Source: Pilaira anomala (taxonomy: Eukaryota > Mucoromycota > Mucoromycetes > Mucorales > Mucoraceae). Taken from it: 64,000 nucleotides of DNA. Under the pieces are notes generated by a model. It saw nothing but the letters and a program-made list of their open reading frames with translations. It was not told the DNA's origin and ran no database searches. This document shows positions 32,676 to 45,869 of this stretch, one piece after another; position 1 is the stretch's first letter, and the number at the start of each line of letters is the position of its first letter. The stretch is from NCBI GenBank assembly GCA_025716855.1, contig JAIXMQ010000037.1, forward strand, positions 248,001 through 312,000. The letters are read 5' to 3'. The position numbers and the translations under genes were made by a program.

Positions 32676-32985
32676 TTTCCTTTTCTAATTCTCTTCTATA
32701 TATATATATATATGTGTATATAAAAAAAAAAGTATAATAAATGAAAGGTTTTTTATGTATAAATATATATGTGTGTAAAATAAAATAAAATAAAATAAAA
32801 CAAGAAGAAAAGGGGAAACGAAATTATAATTATTAATATTTTTTTTTGTTTTGTTTTACAGTGTTTAAGGAGATGTATTTTCAAGGGAAATATTAAGCAT
32901 TTTATAATAGGAGAGAGTCTCGCGTGTGTGTAGATCAAGATAAGTAATAATTTAAATGCTTGTGCGTTATTAGGTTTTTTTTTTT

Positions 32986-34517
32986 TTATTCAATTTGACC
33001 TAATGCTTCACCCATTTTAATCTTTTGTCCTGCAGTTACATTGAATTTGAAAGATTTAGGTGCTTCAAATACCAAGACGACAGTTGAACCAAGGTAAAAA
33101 CCACCCATTTCATCACCATACTTTAATCCTTTACCACCTAAAATCTTACTTGCTGACTTATATGTCACTTCAGTATATGTACCTAATGGGATATCTTCTT
33201 TTTGGTTGGTCTTTAATGCTTCATCAAAATTAATTTTGATTGAACCAACATTCGTTGCACCAACAGGAATCATTGAAAAGAAACCGTGTTTCCATTTACC
33301 AAGTAATGCAACTCTTTCATTTAAAACGAATAAATTTTGTAATAATTTTACGAAATATGGTGATACGGAAAAGAGTTCGCCTGCGAAATGTCTTCTTGTT
33401 TGAACAACCCAGTTTGTAGGCGAATGGAATCTATGATAATCTCCTGGAGCAAGGTATACAACACAAAAGAACATGGCATTTCCTTCTTTTACAGTATGAT
33501 GAACCATATCAGGTGTCACATCAGCTAATTTAACAAGAGCCTTTTCATCTTTACTATCCATCTTTTCAGATCTAGCTAAACCATCAGGACCTACAGCTGA
33601 TTCAGTCTTGACCGAATGTCCTTCATACATCATATCATCTAATGAATATTCAATTCCATTTACATTTGCAAACTCCTCTTCATCTACAATTTGACCTGAA
33701 TTTCCAAGAATAGCATCACTAATGGGAGTAGTTGATTTATCATCATTACCCAATAATGCATGTACGTTGTATGAGACCCCCTTAATCTGTTCAATATTCT
33801 CTCCTTGAACTACTCCAAAATGTAATACTTTACCGTCCGAAGGGGAAACAAGTGTGGCGTCCGCGATAGGTCGAACTCCATCTTTTAATTCTCGGTAAAA
33901 GAATTCAGAAAGGTTACGGTATGCATAAAGATCTGGGTTCTTCATCTCTTCCAAGTTACAACCAAAGAACCAACTATATAATTTATATCCCATTGGACGT
34001 AAAGGTTCAGGAATCGTCATTGAATTAAATGATCCCCATAATCGAGAAACGGTTCTTAAAGGTAATGCAGCAGCTAAATGTACCTAAATATATATGTGAA
34101 TAAACGTCATCTTATACCATATGTATATTTTGTTTTTTTTTTTTTCTCTTTTACCTGCCATGGTCCAGCAGCTACATATTTAGGTTTCTCGGTTTGATTT
34201 GCTTCACGCTCTCTCACTCTACGATATTGAATTACACCAATAACACCTAAACCAAGTGCAACAGGAATAGGATACCATTTTGTCTCGGTCTTATTCCAAC
34301 TATCAACCAAACGACCTAAATACAACTACTGCTTTAATATATTTATTCAATAAACTGGCAACTTTTTTGTTTTGTTTTGTTTACCAAACAAAGGTTTTTG
34401 TTGTTGTTGTTGTTGTTGTTGTTTGGTTGGTGATGACGAATGAAAAGATCGGACACGACTTGTACAAGTTCTTTTTACATTTAAAGCACAAGAACGTGCT
34501 GTAAGTTGCAACACCAT
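32986..34517 (-). CDS. PSD1: Phosphatidylserine decarboxylase, mitochondrial type
   Basis: Model: complement(32986..34083, 34155..34315, 34385..34517), 463 aa. The enzyme converts phosphatidylserine to phosphatidylethanolamine in the inner mitochondrial membrane. Exon 1 encodes an Arg/Ser-rich presequence (TARSCALNVKRTCTSRVRSF), then poly-Gln from CAA repeats. Exon 2 has one membrane helix (VALGLGVIGVIQY). The catalytic region shows LSEFFYRELKDGVRPI, VSPSDGKVLHFG, APGDYHRFHSP (active-site His) and the self-cleavage motif YLGSTVVLVFEAP, where the proenzyme is cut between Gly and Ser to make the pyruvoyl group. There is a fungal-type insertion of about 70 acidic residues after NVHALLG. There is no C2 domain, so it is not the Psd2 type. 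It depends functionally on PS import through ER contacts, the site of MDM10 in this window. Confidence 0.95.
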
Positions 34518-35868
34518 TATTATTTAGTGAAGAAAGTATAAAGAAAGAAAGAAAATGAAAAAAAAAAAAAAAATCTCCCTGGGTTAGTATAAAGTTTTTT
34601 TTTTTTTTCAACTTGGCCATTGTGACTATCGTTTTAACTTTAATGGTACCTATTATGTAAGTTTCAAGAAGAAAAACGAAAAGCTGTTTAAAACAGTAGC
34701 AAATGCTCAACAACTTTCGGAGACTGAGAAAAAATACACACCAAATCCGAAAAAAAATATCGGAATTCTCGGTCATACATGTAACGCATGAATCATATCA
34801 CTTGACCCTGTGTGATATTTTATTACTTTTTATACACGCGTAGAACTTGATCTTGATCTATTTGACTTGTAGTTATTCAACAAGATTATAACTAGTCTCT
34901 CTTATAATAATGTATTTCTCGGTTGTTTTATTTAATTAAAAAGAGTAACTATAAACTATGTTACCAAGTATTTGGTTACATAGTAATGTATATATGCAAT
35001 TCTGCAGGGTCCAATTCATTAAAAATGTATTTTTTTTTTCCACGAGGATATATCTTTTTTAAAGAGTGTCAAAAAAAATCGAATTAGTTAGTATATGTTT
35101 CTGATACTATTTCCAACTAAAAAGCTTTATAGACATTAATTCTATGTATATTATAGGTCAGCTATTACAATAAAGATTTTGAAAAAGATATACAAAAGTG
35201 AGTTACATATAACTCTAGGAATAAAGTTACTGGATCGATTTAAAAGAGCCTAATAGAGATTTGCTTATTAAATCTCGATCTTTTATATCTTTGACGATCG
35301 TTTTTTTTTTTTCATAGTGAATATGACAGAGATACGTAGCTTGCATTTTAAATAAGAAACCATTTTTTTACGTTGTACATATATGTAGCAACCAAACAAA
35401 TGAACAGTTTCTTTCTGCTACTGCACATTGCATTTGTAAATAGTTTCTGCTTTCATTTTCCTCCTTCTTTCTTACATAACAGAATTACAAGCAAAAAAAA
35501 AAAAGAGTGAATTATTTGTTCCGGTCCGGCAAAAGGTTGCTCGAATCGGACGTGCAAAAAAAAAAGATGGGATCTCACTCCCAAAAACAGAGGGAGAGGA
35601 GGGGGGAGAGGAAATGGAGCGCGAAATATTACAAAGGAACTGGGGAAACCAAACAACGGACAAGTTCCTTCTCTGTTCATTTTTGTCTAAAAAAGGTGAG
35701 ACCCTTTAAACACTATAAAAAAAAAAAAAAAAAAAATCCATCCATCCATCCACAAACAGAAACACATCACCAACTATCACAACTAAAACTGAATGGATCA
35801 GATGTTATTACTTTTTTTTTTCAGTCAGAATACTTATACATTTTTTATTTTGAAACAGAATCGCTAAC
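34518..35868. other. Divergent intergenic region, no gene seen
   Basis: About 1.35 kb between PSD1 and the ubiquitin-eL40 gene. ORFs here contain poly-Phe or poly-Lys from T/A runs (34558-34573, 34598-34609, 35719-35736) and lack coding character. A (CCAT)n tract at 35737-35752 and a purine-rich GGGAGAGGAGG segment near 35590-35610 lie upstream of the ribosomal-fusion gene and may belong to its promoter. No tRNA was recognised. Confidence 0.5.
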
Positions 35869-36469
<601 letters not shown>

Positions 36470-36652
36470 TCTACTCGCCCCCAACTCTTCAATTTTTTTT
36501 TTTTTACTCTATATATGCGACACATGTTTTTTTTTAAAAATAAAAAAGGGAACATTCTTATTGTGTGTGTAAAAAAAAAAAAAAAAAAGACATTACGGTT
36601 TTATATAAGAAGTAAGAAGTGGGTGATATTTTTATTACTAACAGTTTTTTGA

Positions 36653-39483
36653 TTAGTGAACAGTACCAAAACTTCGAATACTATCTGCGCGAGGAGAAAC
36701 TCTACCACGAACCACACCTCGTTTTGTAGATTTCATTCGATTAACAAAAGCGTTTCCACCAGCAGCTTGTTCTCTGCATAAAGGACAACCCATATTTCTC
36801 GAAGATTTTAATAATGCAGATTGATTTACTTTACTAGCTAAACTGCCAGGTTGACCTTCTTGTTGAGATTCAATGTTGGTATCAGGAATTAAACATTGTT
36901 CATGATATGCATGTCTACAAAAGAATATGATTGAATTGGGTATATCTTCTACATTCGTCTCATCAAATACAGGTTCATCACAAATACTACAGAGCATTTC
37001 CTCTACATGTATTTATAACAATTTTTTTTTTTTTTTTTTTTTTTAAAAAAAATGATAATTATACATGGATTACGTTTGTATTTAACTTACGATTACAGTT
37101 TACTCCACGTTTATGTGCCTTATACATTTTATCTGCCAAAAATACACTATCACTCACCAAGATCTTTTCACATCCTTCATGTAAAGACATTTGTAAATTA
37201 TAATCTTGTAAAATCTTTAGTAAAGCATCTTTTAATCCAGGAATTTCAAGATTATCGGGTATACGTTGAATTAATCTCAAAGGTTCAATTTCTGTACCCA
37301 CATTTTCCAACAATCCACGAATAAATTCTATTTTTTTTTTAAAAAAAAAAAGTGTTGTTGGTAAATTCATAACATCATGTAGTTATTATACAAATAATAA
37401 TAATCAACTTACTGGGTTTATCCATCGAGTAAGTAAGTAAATCTTCCCAAAGATCATCATCTTTTTGCTCTTTGGCAAAATCAATTGCCTTTTTATAAAT
37501 AAATATCGTGTACTTTTGTTTTTTTTAAAAAAAAAAAAAATGGCATGATAAGACTTACTCTTTGAACGTCGCCTAATCTTTCAATAATCAACATTAATGC
37601 CTTTTTATTGTCTCCCATACGACCTAGAATAAATACCATTTCAGGTACCAAATCTCTCTTTTCACACACTTTGAATGCCTAATAGGATGGTGTGAATACA
37701 TTGCGTGTTCATGTTTATCATTTTTACCTTTTCTAGAGAAATATAATGACTCGCACGCAAAAATTCCAGTAATTTAGGATAATCGTATTCTGCATACAAT
37801 TCAACCTGAGTATCATGAAATTCAAACCCAAGATGATGATCACGATCAAATAATGCATCCAAATAGATATGCAAGAATTTACGATGACGAGATAACTGCT
37901 TGACGACTTTTTCAGGCTACATAAAAAAAGAAAGAAAGAAAGAAAGAAAGATAAATATTTATAGTTGAAATAAAAACAATTGTACTTTTTACAGGAATTG
38001 CATCCGTATTCTTGACTAATAATTGAACTGCAGGCATTTTACTAGGCTTTGTTGTATTATTCTCTTCATTTTCTAATAAATGTTGATCGAACTCCATTAA
38101 TAAGATGGCTTTATCTTTAACCGCGTCAAACATATTGTATTCTTGAATGAGTTCAAATGCGTTGGGTCTGCGTAAACGTAAGTTGTATTCGATTGCTTTA
38201 TCCGGTTGATTATTGTATGTGTATAAATCAGCAAGACATTCCAACAAGACTTGATCATCTTTATCTTTCTTTTTATAATCTTCCACGGCCACAATCACAT
38301 TCGATAAATTGTAAAGTGTCTTTGGCCATTTGCGAATCGTATCTCTTAAAGCTTTATGATCACTTTTCAAGAACCAAGCTAAAGCAATTTCATATACTGT
38401 ACTACTGAGTTGTGGGTCTCTGATAGGAATATAAGGCGCTACAGCTCTTAATTCACCTAATTCCGTAAACTTGAATACCCAATCTTCCCAAAGTGACTTG
38501 TCATTCATCAAGATTTCTGGACAATTTTTAGCGGCTTCTTCATATCTCTTTTCAGTAATGAGCCAGTTGAGATAAGTTTGTCCAATTTGATCTTGACTGA
38601 ATTTCTTACTGTTGACAGCTAAACGAACTGCATTTAATGCTTCTCCGAATTTTTCATGTTCTAATAACCATTCAATATGATCATCTTCGTCTCTTGAACG
38701 AGCTGCAATAAGATCTTTAGGTCCCATAACATAAAACATATCTTCTTCCATAAGAAATTCAAGTACATAATCATTCGCTTGATAATGTTCATATCCATGA
38801 AGTGCTAATACATCTGCAGAGATTTCTTCATTATCTGCATTAATAATATGTAATTCTGGTTTAGCAGCTAATCGTTTACGTCCATGTTGATTTTCTTCGT
38901 CTTCTTCATCCATAAAATAAGATAGTAACATGAGTGTATCATTAAATGGAGCAATACCACTAATGATATAATCTGTTTGAAAGATGGTAGTGATTTCAAC
39001 AAAATGAGAAGGTTGTCCCTGTACTGGATGTAACTTGGGTTTAATTACAGCTACTTTGACTGTATCAGCCCAACCGATCAATAACGTCACATCGTTTTTC
39101 CAACACATGCGACATTTATAAAGATCGGCTCTAGGACTACCTTCAGGTCGATCAATGTAAGTAATTCGAATATTTGTATTGGTATCGTATATCTTGACAC
39201 CCGTATCATTTGCCCAAGCAATGAAATTATTGCGCCATTGAATAGCATAAATCGGTCCTTCGTTCGCATGAAGAACCACATCTTTATTTCCTAACCAACC
39301 CTTTTCGCTCATAATTAATTGTTCGGCCATACCGCCAGATACAAATTGTCGTGTTTTTTTACGTGCATAATCAGGATCTAAGGCAACAGATTTTACAGGT
39401 CGTTTATAGTTGAATTGTTGTATTTCACTTGTATAAAGTGCATAAATAAAGACGTTACCTATAATAAAAATGTTAAACTATTT

Positions 39484-39514
<31 letters not shown>

Positions 39515-39900
39515 AAACATTATATTATTATACCATCGTCAGAAGCACTTGCAACAAACTCATCTGATTTATCAATGGAAATATCATTGACAGTGGCTGA
39601 ATGGGTTTTAAAACTCTTGATGACATTGCCTTCAAAGTCTAAAATATGAACTGCACCCCAATGAGTACCTAAAGCTACAAATTTATCGGATACACGTAAA
39701 GTAGAAGCAGTATCTTTATCCAAAATCTCTTTTACACTGGCGCCTACTCTTCTATAACGTAACTTGGGCTCATCGATATCGTCGTCGTCTTCGTCTTCTG
39801 AGTCTGTTTCTGTTTCATATTCTTCTTCATTCGATTCAAATTGTTCATCTTGAACATGTTGTTGTTCTTCCTCTTCTTCTTCTTGTCCAGATAACGACAT
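36653..39900 (-). CDS. VPS41: VPS41, HOPS tethering-complex subunit with RING-H2 end
   Basis: Model: complement(36653..37002, 37091..37327, 37413..37488, 37559..37678, 37728..37916, 37993..39458, 39534..39900), seven exons, 934 aa. Vps41 links Rab7/Ypt7 membranes to the vacuole/lysosome in the HOPS complex. The N-terminus is very acidic (EEEEEEQQ, EDEDDDDIDEP). A WD40-type propeller follows (LGTHWGAVHILDFEGN, FIAWANDTGVKIYD, RMCWKNDVTLLIGWADTVKV). The middle is an alpha-solenoid/clathrin-repeat region (YLNWLITEKRYEEAAKNCP, LADLYTYNNQPDKAIEYNL, WEDLLTYSMDKP). The end is a RING-H2-like domain (CSICDEP, FCRHAYHEQC, CPLCRE). Length and order match the family. The gene is convergent with the ubiquitin-eL40 gene (183 bp between stops) and divergent from PBDC1. 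Confidence 0.95.
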
Positions 39901-40091
39901 GATTTATTTTTAAAAAGGGGCAAAAAAAAAAAAGAGAGAGAGAGTTTCGCATGTTTCGGGGATTCTCTTTACAACAACGTCATTTGGGACTGTTTTCGTT
40001 TTTGAAAAACGTTAGAAAAAAAAAAAAAAAATATTTTTTCATCTTTTTTTAACACTTTTTTTATTACAGCAAAAAATTTTTATATTTAAAT

Positions 40092-40378
40092 ATGTCTATG
40101 CGTCTTCCTTCTGCCGACGAGCTTGAACAACTCGAAGATATTGGTAAAATTATATTTTTAAATAAAAAAAAAAGAAAAAAGTTTTTGACATTTTATTTTT
40201 TTATTTTTTCGTGTATAGAAAAGCAATGGGCTGTCAAGGTAAATAAAGAAGGGTATGGCCAAGTTTCAGAGTGAACTAATAAATATCATATTAGGCTATG
40301 CACCACGCCGAGACTTATTTCAAATTGATTTCTGCTATTGATCCTAAGCAACTTCGCTTAACAAAGTAAGTATAACTT

Positions 40379-40410
<32 letters not shown>

Positions 40411-40886
40411 CGTTTTCGTGTTTTTTTTTTTTTTGTTAATGTCAAAATAAAAATAAAAAAGGATCGATGACGAGATCTTGAAGGACTTTGAGGAAACTTT
40501 CCCCGAAATTAATGTTGAACGTTTGGATGAAAAAGATTTCCATACACCTGCAGCTAAAGAAAAATGGAGAAATTTCGTCAACAAGTATGAAAAGAGAGTA
40601 AATGAGTTCAACTTTGGATCTTTGATTCGTATCGATTGTAAAGAAGATTATACAGAAGAAAACACCATGTTTGGTAAGTTTTTTTTTTTTTACATGATAA
40701 AAGATGTGAGTGAATTTTTTAACATATATGTTTATTTTAGGTGTTCGTATGCAGGTAAAATAAGACCAAAAAATTACCTAAAATTATTAAAACGAGAGAC
40801 TAAAAACTAAATTTATGTAGTTTTATGCTGTTGAAATTGCCAGAAATAAAAAGGGATTAAACGATGGCTTGCGCAACAAAAAATAG
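40092..40886 (+). CDS. PBDC1: PBDC1 family protein (yeast Ypl225w homologue)
   Basis: Model: join(40092..40143, 40219..40238, 40295..40365, 40462..40673, 40741..40754, 40821..40886), six exons, 144 aa. Exons 2 (20 nt) and 5 (14 nt) are microexons, required to join KAMHHAETYFKLI and FGVRMQFYAVEIARN in frame. Family landmarks are FPEINVERLDE, AAKEKWRNFVNKYE, EFNFGSLIR and MQFYAVEIARNKKGLNDG. Yeast Ypl225w is reported to act as a co-translational chaperone for the GTPase domain of eEF1A; the human name PBDC1 is historical. The protein is cytosolic and acidic with no targeting signal. The VPS41 start is 191 bp away on the other strand, so they likely share a promoter. Confidence 0.93.
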
Positions 40887-40912
40887 AGAAAGAGATTTAA
40901 ATATTATTTTTT

Positions 40913-40944
<32 letters not shown>

Positions 40945-41135
40945 GAGTAAATTGTACAAACAAACCTTGGCATGACTTTCATTCAGGAGCAATTCTCCTT
41001 ATAAAGGGGAAGTCAAAAAAAAAAGTGTGTGTGTGGCCAAACCTTGACAACAATATATTTTAATGTGTGGATAAATGAGAAGTTTCTCTACATTTTATAA
41101 CTTGGATACATATAAATACCCTTTCTTTTTTGTTT

Positions 41136-41177
<42 letters not shown>

Positions 41178-41206
41178 CTTTTTTATTATTATTATTATTC
41201 AGTATC
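40887..41206. other. Intergenic region with (AAT)n and long poly(T)
   Basis: A 320-bp spacer between two plus-strand genes. It contains (AAT)n at 40915-40944 and a T run of about 35 bp (41139-41173) just before the L2HGDH start. No gene was seen. Confidence 0.6.
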
Positions 41207-41500
41207 ATGCTTGGTAGATCTGCTTCTAAACTCTTTCAACACCGTCGTCACCTTTTGGCCGCTGGTGTCATTGCAACAGGTGGTGCTACTTTATTCTTGA
41301 CTTCAGATAAACAAGTACATGCTGAATCCAATAAGCTCAAGTTCTGGCAAAGCTTACCTGGTGAGAATACACCTGAGAATCCTGGTTTTGCAAAGTTGCG
41401 TGGTGTAGCTGCTGAACAAAGATTCAGAACGTCTTTAGCTCAAAATAATGGCAAGACAGATTTTGACGTGGTCATTGGTAAGTAGTGGTAGATAGAGAAG

Positions 41501-41537
<37 letters not shown>

Positions 41538-43081
41538 CTAAAGTATTATATATACACTCTCTAGTTGGTGGTGGTATCATTGGTTTGGCTACAGCAAGAG
41601 AATTACTCAAGAGATTCCCTACTATGACCGTAGCCGTCTTGGAAAAGGAACGTGAAGTAGCTGCACATCAATCAGGACATAACAGTGGAGTCATTCATGC
41701 TGGTATCTATTATAAACCTGGATCACGTATGGCCAAGACGTGTGTTCGTGGTGCAGATTTAATGTATGAATACTGTAAACAAAACCAATTACCTGTTGAA
41801 CGATGTGGTAAATTGATTGTCGCAGTAGATGATAAAGAACATAAACAAGTTGAAAGGTTAATGGAGATTGCTACTTTAAATGGTGTAAAAGATCTTCAGA
41901 TTCTTAATAGTGAGGAGGTAAAGGTTTATTTTATTAGGGGTTCAAAAAAAAAAAAAAAAAGATAAACGGATCGACACATTAAAATAAATTTACACACAAA
42001 TAGATCAAAAAGTTGGAACCTAATGTCGTCGCTTATTCTGCCTTGTACTCTCCAAACACCGGTATTACTGATTTTGGTTTGGTTTCTCAATGTATTGCAA
42101 ATGAGATTATGCAAACTGGGTAAATATTTGTTTATTGTTTTTGATGAGTTTGGTACTGATTTGTTTATTTTATTTTTTTTTTAAAAAAAAAAGTCGTGCT
42201 GAAATTAAGTTGGCATTTGAAGCAAAAAAGTTTGAGTCTAGATCAGATGGAAGAGTTGAAGTAAAGTTTTAGTCAGTACTTTCATTCAATCGATTTAAAC
42301 TAACCAACTATTTCAATAGATCTGGGGTGGAGAACCTAATCAAAGAGGACCTACTTTAAAAGTAACTGCCAAGAATGTAATCACCTGTGCTGGTTTCTAT
42401 TCCGATCGTGTTGCTGGTCTTGCAGGTGGTGATGCTGGTCGTGCTAAAGTAGTTACATTCAGAGGTACTTATTATCAATTGAAACCTGAATACCGTGGTA
42501 TCTGCCGAATGAATGTCTACCCCGTACCTAGCGGTGGCGGTATCCCTGTCGGTGTTCACTTTACACCTACAGTCAACACACGTCGAGGTATTCAAATGAT
42601 TGTAGGTCCTGGTGCTTGTTTAACTTTCTCTCGTGAAGGCTATACATTTACTGATTTCAAAATGGAAGATATCTTTGGTTCCTTAACGAATATGAACCTT
42701 TGGTTATTTGCACTCAAGAATCCTTCCTTATCTGTTGGAGAATTATACAAGGATATGAACAAGAGAGCTTTCTTACGTGCTGCACAGGCTTATGTTCCTG
42801 GATTAACAGAAGATATGGTGGAAGAAAGCTTTGCGGGAGTGATGTCGCAAGTGTTTGAAAAGGGTGGTATTGCAGCAAACGATTATATCCTGGAACGCAA
42901 GGTCATGGATGGTAAAATCCTTTGCGTCCGAAATGCACCTACTCCTGCATGTACTGCTTCTTTAGCTATTGCAGAAATGTTGATTGATACCGCTACTGAA
43001 GACTTTGAATGGGAGTCCTCTGCTTCCGAAAAATCAATCACTGTTCCTCCTAAATCTCAACTTGCTGCTATTGCTGCCTAA
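41207..43081 (+). CDS. L2HGDH: L-2-hydroxyglutarate dehydrogenase, mitochondrial
   Basis: Model: join(41207..41477, 41565..41917, 42004..42119, 42194..42260, 42320..43081), 522 aa. This FAD enzyme oxidises L-2-hydroxyglutarate, a side product of malate dehydrogenase, to 2-oxoglutarate. The N-terminus is a mitochondrial presequence (MLGRSASKLFQHRRHLL) followed by a hydrophobic helix. The FAD Rossmann motif VVIVGGGIIGLATARELL is split by intron 1. The family signature HQSGHNSGVIHAGIYY is intact, as are PVPSGGGIPVGVHFTP and the C-terminal NAPTPACTASLAIAEML. Intron 1 contains an A run of about 28 bp. Glycerol-3-phosphate dehydrogenase and other DAO-fold enzymes lack the HNSGVIHAGIYY motif, so the assignment is firm. 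Confidence 0.95.
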
Positions 43082-43658
43082 AAATTCTCATAAATATATA
43101 TATATATATATATTATCTTTTTTTTTTTTTTTTTTTTTTTATAATAATATTCATTACATTACATTATTCATATATACTCTCTTTCTTGTTTGCTATAACA
43201 TTATTTATTTTTTAAAAAATAAAAAAATAAATATATATTTATTCTTTTTAAAAATAAAATTCCTTCTATGCAATTCAACGTTAAGGAATGCAGTTATAAT
43301 AAATGTATAATTATATACTTTAATATATACGGTCATAACTTATATATATATATATATATATATACTATCCTAAACAATTTCTTGATTGTTGCCGAGGTAA
43401 CTGAAAAGAAATTATTCTATGTTTCTGCACTCTCCTTTATGGAGTACATAGGAACAGAGAGATAGCGTAAATAGATAATGCATATGACTTTCTATCACCC
43501 TATATACATACATTATCATATTTCAATACTTGCATGAAACAAAACAATCTGTCAACCCATATACAAAACTCACGAAATAAATATAGAAAGCGACGAATTT
43601 TGGCGTGTATTTGTCTTATTTTGACAGTGTAAACAAATAAGGGTAAATAAAACTATTT

Positions 43659-43699
<41 letters not shown>

Positions 43700-44236
43700 G
43701 CTTCTTTCAATTTACTACCGAGAAACTAATATTAACCCTTAATATTTTTTTTTTTTTCTTGCAGATAAATTATTAACTCATGAGGAGTGTCTTTAGGAGT
43801 TATGATGATTTTTTAAAAACGAAATGTACAGTGAGTCAATTTTGTTCCATTTTTTTTTTTTTTTCTCGGAAGCATCTATTAATTTGGTATTTTTTCTGTA
43901 ATGTATACATTACAGGTTATTCATTTGCTGCATGTCACTGTCCTTTTTTTTTTTTTGTAAGTAATCTCATTAAGAACATATTTAATCTATTTTTTCATTC
44001 CAAATAGTGACGAGTACACTCATTTTACAGATTCTCTCTCTCTCTCTCTCTCTCATAATTCTAAAAAGAAAAAAAAATACCTTAATTTAGTAAATAAAAC
44101 CAAAAAAAGGTTAAACAGTGAGAAGGAAAAAGAAAACAGGTTTTGGTGTTACATAAACAAAGACTTTCAAGAATAAACCTTATGATTATCAGTGGCACAT
44201 TTCAAGCAGATTTGTGATGATCAATATTTTCTCTCT

Positions 44237-44293
<57 letters not shown>

Positions 44294-44991
44294 CATACGC
44301 ACGTGATTTCGAGGAAAACAAACCCTTTCAAACGGAGATTTGTCAACTTTTTTAAAAAAAAAATGGTCATACCTGACATCATTTTGTTGAAAACTCGGTA
44401 AAAGAAAGCAGAGAACGAAAGAAGAAGGACTAAAAAGTTCAATTATACTGGTTTACGTGTACAACTGATTGAATCTACCGTAAACTTCAATTCTACTTTG
44501 TTATAGATCTGATGAATAAAGTATATTTGTGATACTGGCGAAAGTAGTAATGAAGCCTTACACACACACACACACACACACATAAATTGGTGCCGCGTGC
44601 CGCATAAACACTACTTCTGTAAAAAAAAAAAAAAAAAAAAAGGCAAGCGATGTTTATTTCTATATGAACACCATATTGCTTTAACTATTGAAAAAGTAGA
44701 CTACTATGAAATCGAAGATAGAATGATTGACTGTATGAAAAAAATGACCGATAGATTTCATCACTTATCTAAACATACCATCGTACAATCGATGTAGAAC
44801 CACACCTTTTGGGGGAGGTCCGTGTACCAAAGCGTACTTTTAAAAAAAAAAAAAAAAAGGTACTGTTATCTTTTTTTAAGACTTTATGATTTTGAGTGTA
44901 ATAGCAGTTTAATGACTTTTAAAAAAAGGGGGGTAAAATAAGTGAGTGATAGATAAACACTTGAAAGAAGAGAGGTGAAGAGTAATAAATA
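43082..44991. other. Gene-poor AT-rich region with simple repeats
   Basis: About 1.9 kb between L2HGDH and the Rho gene (convergent). It holds A and T runs (43109-43140, 43660-43697, 44238-44290, the last about 52 T), a (TA)n at 43341-43364, (CT)n at 44033-44054 and (CA)n at 44561-44582. ORFs at 43780-44007 and 44192-44401 are driven by poly-Phe runs. One candidate coding remnant is listed separately. Confidence 0.55.
44516..44797 (+). pseudogene. Possible decayed coding segment
   Basis: One plus-strand frame is open from 44516 to TAG 44795-44797. It is interrupted in sense by a His-Thr run from (CA)n and a Lys run from (A)n. The last 45 codons read LYEHHIALTIEKVDYYEIED and RMIDCMKKMTDRFHHLSKHT, which look like normal protein rather than AT noise. 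No Met-initiated intact gene or splice partner was found. It could be a gene relic or a terminal exon. I do not recognise the family. Confidence 0.35.
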
Positions 44992-45869
44992 TTATAGTAA
45001 GATACAAAGTTTTCGTTTTAATCCACCTCTACTGTTTGTAATTAAATTTGCAGCCATATGAATGACTTTAGAAATATTTTCGTTTTGTCTCGCACTACAT
45101 TCAATGTACTGTGTATTAATTTGCTTCGCCAAATTTTCGGCCTGTATACATAAAGAGACTCTGTTAACATAATAGAAGATTATAATCTAAAATAAAACCC
45201 CTTTCCCTCTTTTTTTTTTTTTTACCTGTTCTAGAGAAATAAGTTGTTGTCCATTTGCATTTAATTCGGCTATACGTTGTCTATCATTTCTTAAATCACT
45301 TTTTGTGCCAACTAGTAAACGAGGTGTGTTAAACAAGAAATGATCCATTTCTGGGATCCACTAAATAAATAAAATAAACTTTAAAATTTCTGGGGGGTGG
45401 GGAATATTTAAAACCATATATTTTTACCCTATCTTTTATATTTACAAAGGATGGAAGTTGATCAATAGCAAAACAAGCCAAAATAACATCTGTCTCTGGA
45501 TAACAGAGTGGTCGAAGTCGATCATATTCCTCCTGTCCTGCAGTATCCCATAATGATAATTCAATTGATTTTCCAGAGTCCAAGTCAATACGAACAATTG
45601 AGTTCTCAAATACAGTTGGAACATAATCCTATATATATATATATATATTTAATTTACTGATGCTTTATTTTGTTATCTATGCTATTGCTTTTTACCTCTG
45701 GAAACTCATTATATTGAAACACGTGTAATAAACAGGTCTTTCCACAAAAACCATCTCCTACAACAACCAACTTTTTTCGACTAAGCTAATTTTTTTATAT
45801 AAAACATCTAAATAAGTTTTCTCGATATATATAAAAATAAAAAATTAAAATTTAACTCACTTTTCCCAT
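44992..45869 (-). CDS. Rho-family small GTPase with CILL prenylation box
   Basis: Model: complement(44992..45141, 45226..45360, 45428..45628, 45696..45785, 45861..45869), five exons, 194 aa. Exon 1 is nine bases (MGK) followed by GTGAGT. G-boxes are [14 protein letters not shown] (G1), VPTVFEN (G2), [14 protein letters not shown] (G3), VGTKSDL (G4) and ECSAR (G5). The Rho insert helix region is present ([17 protein letters not shown]). The C-terminus [11 protein letters not shown] is a polybasic CAAX box ending in Leu, so geranylgeranylation followed by RCE1 cleavage is expected. The residue after GDG is Phe16, where nearly all Rho proteins have Ala (RhoA Ala15, Ras Gly13 position). It is closest by eye to fungal Rho1/Rho3-type regulators of polarity and wall synthesis; the subtype is not certain. 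Confidence 0.92.

Noticed and set aside
44192..44401. 69-codon ORF with poly-Phe
   Set aside because: Driven by a 52-bp T run; no coding character.
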